64,000 bases of DNA from Deinococcus depolymerans (GTDB lineage: Bacteria > Deinococcota > Deinococci > Deinococcales > Deinococcaceae): assembly GCF_039522025.1 (NCBI RefSeq), contig NZ_BAAADB010000030.1, positions 124,001 through 188,000 of the forward strand. Direction: 5' to 3'. Both the position numbers and the translations under genes were made by a program. Shown here piece after piece: positions 59,470 through 64,000 of the stretch. Each line of letters begins with the position of its first letter. The stretch's first letter is position 1. A model generated the notes under the pieces. It was not told where the DNA came from and made no database searches. It worked only from the letters and a program-made list of their open reading frames with translations.

Positions 59470-60069
59470 GTGCGTGCGCCCCGCATCGGCGTGCTGGCGC
59501 TGCAGGGCGCGTTCCGTGAGCACCGCCAGCGCCTGGAAAGCCTGGGCGCGGCTGTCACGGAAGTCCGCCTGGGCAGCGACCTGGAGGGCCTGCACGGCCT
59601 GATCCTGCCCGGAGGGGAGAGCACCACCATGGCCCGCCTGATGACCGAGTACGCCCTGTGGGAGCCCGTGCGTGCCTTCCACGCCGCGGGCGGTCACCTG
59701 TGGGGGACCTGCGCCGGCGCGATCCTGCTGTCCCGCGACGTGCTGGGTGCGCCCCCGCAGTTCGGGCGTCAGGACAGCCTGAACCTGCTGGACGTGACGG
59801 TGCAGCGCAATGCCTTCGGCCGACAGATCGATTCGTTCACGACGGACCTGGCGGTGCGCGGCCTGGAGGGTGTGTTCCCGGCGGTGTTCATCCGCGCGCC
59901 GGCCTTCACGCGGGTCGGTGGGGGCGTCGAGGTCCTGGCCGGGTACCGGGGACAGGCGGTGATGGTGCAGGCGGACCGCGTGCTGGCCAGCGCCTTCCAT
60001 CCCGAACTGACCGGGGATACCCGGCTGCACGCCCTGTTCGTGCGGCAGTGTGCGGTGGTGTCGGCCTGA
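59470..60069 (+). CDS. pdxT: pyridoxal 5'-phosphate synthase, glutaminase subunit
   Basis: Class I glutaminase that delivers ammonia to PdxS. The 199-aa protein has the Cys nucleophile in LWGTCAGAILLS, GGESTT near 47 and His/Glu in SAFHPELTGD. GTG start 4 bases after pdxS. Stop TGA is the first triplet of the repeat remnant that follows. Confidence 0.96.
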   Translation: MRAPRIGVLALQGAFREHRQRLESLGAAVTEVRLGSDLEGLHGLILPGGESTTMARLMTEYALWEPVRAFHAAGGHLWGTCAGAILLSRDVLGAPPQFGRQDSLNLLDVTVQRNAFGRQIDSFTTDLAVRGLEGVFPAVFIRAPAFTRVGGGVEVLAGYRGQAVMVQADRVLASAFHPELTGDTRLHALFVRQCAVVSA

Positions 60070-60110
60070 TACGGACCCCGATCGAGTCGTTTCTGCAAAC
60101 CATGTCGTGC
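60067..60110 (+). repeat. SNR-like repeat, left end only
   Basis: TGATACGGACCCCGATCGAG starts at the pdxT stop and ends in TTTCTGCAAACC; only the left end remains. Confidence 0.65.
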
Positions 60111-60111
60111 G

Positions 60112-60151
60112 GCGGGGGTCGGAGGGGAAGGGTTCCCTCTGTGACCCCCGC
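60112..60151 (+). terminator. hairpin terminator of pdxST
   Basis: GCGGGGGTC pairs with GACCCCCGC (9 bp), with an inner GGAGGGGA/TTCCCTCT stem. Confidence 0.75.
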
Positions 60152-60205
60152 GCTCCTGTGGCCGGGTCTGGAGATTGACATCCAGCACGAAAATTCAATA
60201 AGCAT

Positions 60206-60240
60206 TTCACGATCTGATTTAATCGTGAATACTTTCACTT
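60206..60240 (+). repeat. 35-bp element, copy C
   Basis: TTCACGA-N10-TCGTGAA-TACT-TTCACTT, between the pdxST terminator and the hydrolase promoter (about 75 bases upstream). Confidence 0.75.
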
Positions 60241-60313
60241 ATGGATCTGCGTAGTCCCAGATCCCCCAGGGTTCCCGAAAGGTCCGCCCAATGCGCCCGG
60301 CAGCCCACTCACC

Positions 60314-60319
60314 TATGCT
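60314..60319 (+). promoter_or_regulatory. -10 box TATGCT of the hydrolase pair
   Basis: TATGCT, 6 bases before the GTG at 60326; leaderless. Confidence 0.5.
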
Positions 60320-60325
60320 GCTCAG

Positions 60326-61072
60326 GTGAGTTCCAGTACTTTCAAGCAGGGCGACCGATACCTGCATGTGACCGCCAGCGGCGAGGGCCCGCCTGTGGTC
60401 CTCGTCCACGGCCTGAGCGGCTCGCGTGGCTGGTGGCGTTACAACATCCCGGCGTTACGGCCTTCGCACCGGGTGTACAGTCTCGAACTCAGCGGGTACG
60501 GGTACGCGCGACGGCAACGTTCGCTGGGCGTGCGGGACATGGCGGGCCTGATCACCGCATGGATGGACGCCGAACAGCTGCAGGACGTCACGCTCGTCGG
60601 CCACTCCATGGGCGGACACATCTGCATGCACGTGGCGGCCATGGCCCCCGGGCGCGTCCGGAACCTGGTCCTGGTGTGCGCGAGCGGACTGCTGCGCGCG
60701 CAGTCCTACCGGACAGCCCTGCACCTGCCGCGCGCCGCCCTGATCGGCCGGAAGGGCTTCCTGGGCCGGGTCCTCACGGACGCCGTGCGCGCCGGCCCGC
60801 GTAACCTGTGGCGGAACGCCGTGGATCTGCTGAGTGACTCCGTGCAGGACAGCCTTCCCCGCATCCGGGCGCGGACCCTGATCATCTGGGGTGAGCGGGA
60901 CGTGCTCGTGCCACTCACGCTGGGGCAACTGCTGCATGCGTCGATTCCGCACTCCCGGCTGGAAGTGATCAGCCGGGCCGGCCACATCGTGATGGTGGAC
61001 GCCCCGCGCCGCTTCAACGCGCTGTTGCTCGAGTTCATGGCGGCCACGCCGGACGGAACCGCCCGTGGGTAG
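60326..61072 (+). CDS. alpha/beta-fold hydrolase
   Basis: A 248-aa serine hydrolase: VVLVHGLSGSRGWWRYN (oxyanion region), nucleophile elbow VGHSMGGHICMHVA, Asp in WGERDVLVPLT and His in RAGHIVMVDAP. Substrate unknown. The GTG start is leaderless. Overlaps the next gene by 8 bases (GTG at 61065). Confidence 0.87.
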   Translation: MSSSTFKQGDRYLHVTASGEGPPVVLVHGLSGSRGWWRYNIPALRPSHRVYSLELSGYGYARRQRSLGVRDMAGLITAWMDAEQLQDVTLVGHSMGGHICMHVAAMAPGRVRNLVLVCASGLLRAQSYRTALHLPRAALIGRKGFLGRVLTDAVRAGPRNLWRNAVDLLSDSVQDSLPRIRARTLIIWGERDVLVPLTLGQLLHASIPHSRLEVISRAGHIVMVDAPRRFNALLLEFMAATPDGTARG

Positions 61073-61829
61073 GGTGCCGCCCGCAGCCGCTCATGCCTCG
61101 TACCTGCCGGTCCGGGGACTGAGCACCCACGCCTGGATTCGCGGGCAGGGGAGACCGCTGGTCATCGTGCCGGGCTTGGGCTGCGCGTCGTGGATGTACG
61201 CCCGGCTGGGCCGCGAACTGGCTCGGGAACGGCGGGTGTTCGTGTACGATCCGCCGGGCCACGGGTTCAGTGAGGGGCGCCCGGCGTATCCGGCCTGCAT
61301 CTCGCACCTGACCGATCACCTCGCGGCGTGGCTGGAGCGGGCGGGTCTGGTGGGCGTGCCGGTGCTGGGTCACTCGCTGGGGGGAGAGGTGATCATCGAC
61401 CTCGCCGCGCGTTATCCGTCGCACGTGTCGGCGTTGATCGCGTGTGCGCCGACCGGGATCCCGGAGAACCCCAGTGTGCGGATGCAGCTGCTGCGGCTGT
61501 TGCGGGACCTGCCGCGCGAGCGACTGGCGTTGCTGTGGCCGGGCCTGCGGGCGTACTGGCGGTGTGGGGGTGTCTGCATGGTACGGCTGGCCCGCGACCA
61601 GGAGGCCCACATGACCGGCCCGCTGCTGGGGCAGGTGAGGGTGCCGACCCTGCTGCTCGACGGTCTGGCGGATCCGGTGATCCGGTCGTGGACGGTCCGC
61701 CGGATTCAGGAGGTCCTGCCGGACGCGGTTGTGCGGCAGATTCCTGACGCTCCCCATGCCCTGACGGATACCCACCCGCGGGCAGTCGCGGCGTACACCC
61801 TGAATTTCCTGAAGGACCTTGATCTGTAG
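61065..61829 (+). CDS. second alpha/beta-fold hydrolase
   Basis: A 254-aa paralogue-like protein, only loosely similar to its neighbour: VIVPGLGCASWMYARLG, nucleophile elbow LGHSLGGEVIIDLA, Asp in DGLADPVI and His in APHALTDTHP. The GTG start overlaps the upstream gene, so the two are translated together. Role may be complementary to the first hydrolase. Substrate unknown. Confidence 0.86.
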   Translation: MGRVPPAAAHASYLPVRGLSTHAWIRGQGRPLVIVPGLGCASWMYARLGRELARERRVFVYDPPGHGFSEGRPAYPACISHLTDHLAAWLERAGLVGVPVLGHSLGGEVIIDLAARYPSHVSALIACAPTGIPENPSVRMQLLRLLRDLPRERLALLWPGLRAYWRCGGVCMVRLARDQEAHMTGPLLGQVRVPTLLLDGLADPVIRSWTVRRIQEVLPDAVVRQIPDAPHALTDTHPRAVAAYTLNFLKDLDL

Positions 61830-61867
61830 GACCCTGACCTTTGTGAGACTGGGCAGGAAAGCGATTT

Positions 61868-61902
61868 TTCACGACCAAGGCAAATCGTGAATGATTTCAC
61901 TA
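61868..61902 (+). repeat. 35-bp element, copy D
   Basis: TTCACGA-N10-TCGTGAA-TGAT-TTCACTA, between converging genes (second hydrolase and aspS). Confidence 0.7.
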
Positions 61903-61950
61903 GCGCTGAATAGTCTCCATTTACCCTCGGATCCCTTCTCCCTGATTGAT

Positions 61951-61988
61951 GGGGGGATGGCTGGAACGAGTATCACAGCCATCCCCCC
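61951..61988 (-). terminator. strong hairpin terminator of aspS
   Basis: GGGGGGATGGCTG pairs perfectly with CAGCCATCCCCCC (13 bp) around a 12-base loop, 19 bases beyond the aspS stop. Confidence 0.8.
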
Positions 61989-62007
61989 CCACGCCGCGCG
62001 ATTTCGA

Positions 62008-63756
62008 TCAGGCTGTCGGGTCCGCCGCCTGCGTTGCCAGGTCCAGGCCCACCTCGGCCAGCTGCGCGGCGTCGACGGGGGAGGGGGCCTGGGCCATCAG
62101 GTCCACCCCGCGGTTGTTTTTCGGGAAGGCGATGACCTCGCGGATGCTGCTGGCGCCGCTCATGACCATGATCAGACGGTCGAAGCCCCAGGCGATGCCG
62201 CCGTGCGGGGGCGTGCCGTACTCGAGGGCGTCCATGAAGAACCCGAACTTGTCGCGGGCCTGCTCCTCGCTGAAGCCGATCGCGGCGAACATCTTCGCCT
62301 GCACGGCCGGGTCGTGAATCCGGACGCTGCCGCCGCCGATCTCGAAGCCGTTGAGGACGAGGTCGTAGGCCTGTGCGCGGATCTCGCCCTGACGGTCCGT
62401 GCCGAAGAGGGCCAGGTCGTCCGGGTGGGGGGCGGTGAAGGGGTGGTGCATGTACGTCCAGGTGCCGCTGTCCTCGTCGAATTCCAGTTGCGGGAAGTCC
62501 GTGACCCAGGAGATGTGGAACTGCGGGCCGCCAGCGGTCAGGTCGAACAGGTCGCGCAGGGCGAGGCGGACGGCGCCGAGGGCCGAGACGGCCTTCTTCC
62601 AGTCGCCGGCGGCGAACAGCAGGGTGCCGCCCTGGCCGACGCCGGTGCGGGCGAGCAGTTCGGCCCCCACAGCGGTCACGAACTTGCTGATCCCGCCGGT
62701 GAAGCCGTCGCCGTCGCGTTTGAGCCACGCGAGGCCGCGCGCGCCGTTCTGCTTGGCGACACGTTCGAGTTCGTCGATCTGTTTGCGGGTCAGTTCCGGC
62801 GCGGCGATGACCTTGACCGTCTGGGCGTCCGCGAAGGCCTTGAAATCCCCACCCTGGAACAGGTCGGTCACGTCCACGAATTTATGGTCGAACCGCAGAT
62901 CCGGCTTGTCGCTGCCGTAGTCGTTCATGGCGTCGAAGTACGGCAGGCGCGGGAACGGCACGGGCAGTTCCACGCCCAGCGTCTCGCGGAACACGTGCGC
63001 CATCAGCTGCTCCTGGATGGCGAGCACGTCGTCCTGCTCCACGAAGCTCAGTTCCATGTCCAGCTGCGTGAAGTCCGGCTGACGGTCGGCACGCAGGTCC
63101 TCGTCACGGAAGCAGCGGGCCAGCTGGTAGTAGCGGTCGTACCCGGCGATCATCAGCATCTGCTTGAACAGCTGCGGGCTCTGCGGCAGCGCGTAGAACT
63201 CGCCGGGGTTCTGGCGGCTGGGCACCAGGAAGTCGCGGGCGCCTTCCGGCGTGGACTTGGTGAGCATGGGCGTCTCGACCTGCACGAAACCCTCGCGGTC
63301 CAGGAAGGCCGTGACGGCCGCCACGGCGCGGCTGCGGAGCATGAGGTTGCGCTGCATCTCGGGTCGGCGCAGGTCCAGGTACCGGAACTTCATGCGGATG
63401 TCCTCGGAGACGCTGTCTCCCTTGTCCAGCTCGAAGGGCGGGGTCTTGGCGGTGTTCAGGACGCGCACGCGGGTGGCGATCACCTCGAAGTCGGCGGCGC
63501 CGCCCTTGCGCTGCGCTTCCGGGCGGGGCTGGTACGTGCCCTCGATCTCCGCGACGTACTCGGCGCGCAGGCGGTCGGCTTCCGCGAAGGCCGGGGAGTC
63601 GGGTTCGACCTGCACCTGCACCAGTCCGCTGCGGTCGCGCAGTTCCAGGAAGATCAGGCCGCCCAGGTCGCGGCGGCGGTTCACCCAGCCCTGCAGCGTG
63701 ACGGTCTGGTGGGCGTGCGTGTCGTTCAGGTGGCCGATCAGGGCGGTGCGTTTCAT
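62008..63756 (-). CDS. aspS: aspartyl-tRNA synthetase, bacterial type
   Basis: Class II synthetase, 582 aa: N-terminal OB-fold ([19 protein letters not shown]), motif 2 [20 protein letters not shown], bacterial GAD-type insert (about 290-420) and motif 3 [15 protein letters not shown]. The insert and length mark the bacterial (discriminating) form; Deinococcus usually has a second, archaeal-type AspRS elsewhere (knowledge of the group). ATG overlaps the hisS stop (ATGA). Confidence 0.97.
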   Translation of the reverse strand: MKRTALIGHLNDTHAHQTVTLQGWVNRRRDLGGLIFLELRDRSGLVQVQVEPDSPAFAEADRLRAEYVAEIEGTYQPRPEAQRKGGAADFEVIATRVRVLNTAKTPPFELDKGDSVSEDIRMKFRYLDLRRPEMQRNLMLRSRAVAAVTAFLDREGFVQVETPMLTKSTPEGARDFLVPSRQNPGEFYALPQSPQLFKQMLMIAGYDRYYQLARCFRDEDLRADRQPDFTQLDMELSFVEQDDVLAIQEQLMAHVFRETLGVELPVPFPRLPYFDAMNDYGSDKPDLRFDHKFVDVTDLFQGGDFKAFADAQTVKVIAAPELTRKQIDELERVAKQNGARGLAWLKRDGDGFTGGISKFVTAVGAELLARTGVGQGGTLLFAAGDWKKAVSALGAVRLALRDLFDLTAGGPQFHISWVTDFPQLEFDEDSGTWTYMHHPFTAPHPDDLALFGTDRQGEIRAQAYDLVLNGFEIGGGSVRIHDPAVQAKMFAAIGFSEEQARDKFGFFMDALEYGTPPHGGIAWGFDRLIMVMSGASSIREVIAFPKNNRGVDLMAQAPSPVDAAQLAEVGLDLATQAADPTA

Positions 63757-64000
63757 GCGTTCTCCAGAGGGGTCAGGTGCGCCCGCTCCTGCTCGTGCAG
63801 GAAGGCGGGCAGGTCGGACAGCAGGACCGTGAACTGCTCGGCGCTGCGGAGGTTCTTCAGCTGCACGGTGCCGGCCCCGGCCTCGTCGGACCCGATCAGG
63901 CCCGCGAACAGCGCGCCGCGCCGCTCGGCGTCCCGGAAGGCGGTTCCGGGTTTCAGGGCGCGGTACGCGAACTCGGCCCGCACCGTCGTGCGCGCGGCCA
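63753..64000 (-). CDS. hisS: histidyl-tRNA synthetase, 3' part
   Basis: The visible C-terminal 82 residues ([20 protein letters not shown] ... [20 protein letters not shown]) match the anticodon-binding domain of HisRS (LGxxE-type GTVQLKNL, then short tail). The gene starts beyond the window. It overlaps aspS (ATGA), the usual hisS-aspS pair. Confidence 0.85.
   Translation of the reverse strand, partial: AARTTVRAEFAYRALKPGTAFRDAERRGALFAGLIGSDEAGAGTVQLKNLRSAEQFTVLLSDLPAFLHEQERAHLTPLENA

Overview
The window is very GC-rich (strong G/C preference in third codon positions) and reads as chromosomal DNA of a Deinococcus species. This genus call is an inference from gene content and style: a BshA-type bacillithiol glycosyltransferase, a lipid-A-disaccharide-synthase-related protein, a PhoX phosphatase, the murG-murC-murB-ftsQ-ftsA-ftsZ cluster, a sigma-70 with a long Ala/Lys/Pro N-terminus, a dense family of ~50-160 bp intergenic repeats of the Deinococcus SNR type, and about twenty genes whose start codon lies only 5-10 bases after a TANNNT -10 box, the signature of leaderless mRNAs. 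No rRNA, tRNA, CRISPR array, prophage or intact insertion sequence was seen.

Layout. 1-8.3 kb: maltodextrin glucosidase fragment, ispG, a DUF4259 gene, M55 D-aminopeptidase divergent from map, a pentapeptide-repeat gene and two secreted peptidoglycan-binding hydrolases. 8.5-13.3 kb: a one-TM protein and a complete potABCD polyamine importer whose gene junctions carry a second type of small repeat. 13.4-18 kb: a PhoX pair, a peroxiredoxin pseudogene split by a repeat, and lepA. 18-25 kb: M28 peptidase, secreted protein, GNAT acetyltransferase, rnhB, RsmC-like methyltransferase and the housekeeping sigma factor. 25.5-31.4 kb: DUF4129-MoxR-DUF58 operon, small proteins and a LpxB-related protein. 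31.8-38.8 kb: cell-wall/division cluster. 39-45.4 kb: AIM24 protein, class I aminotransferase, two-component system, YbjN protein, M24 peptidase with an RlpA-like protein. 45.6-50 kb: sucCD, a secreted protein and bshA. 50-56.7 kb: degV, ileS with a cupin gene behind an isoleucine T-box leader, and rho. 56.7-64 kb: LysM/M23 peptidase plus receiver protein, pdxST, two alpha/beta hydrolases, aspS and the 3' part of hisS.

Regulatory architecture is the most interesting layer. (1) A T-box riboswitch with an AUC specifier and a UGGU antiterminator bulge precedes the cupin-ileS transcript. (2) Several genes (bshA, rho, the DUF4129 gene, a 138-aa hypothetical) are preceded by a mini-ORF whose stop codon overlaps the start codon of the gene, and spacer ORFs that overlap both neighbours bridge potA-potB and potB-potC. 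(3) About 17 SNR-like repeats lie between genes; in at least nine the terminal TGA (or TAA) of the repeat is the stop codon of the flanking gene, and one copy supplies the stop codons of both degV and ileS. (4) A 35-bp element, TTCACGA-N10-TCGTGAA-N4-TTCACT, with a CRP-like GTGA-N6-TCAC core, occurs four times between 43 and 62 kb, always in the same orientation and always beside a 3' end or terminator.
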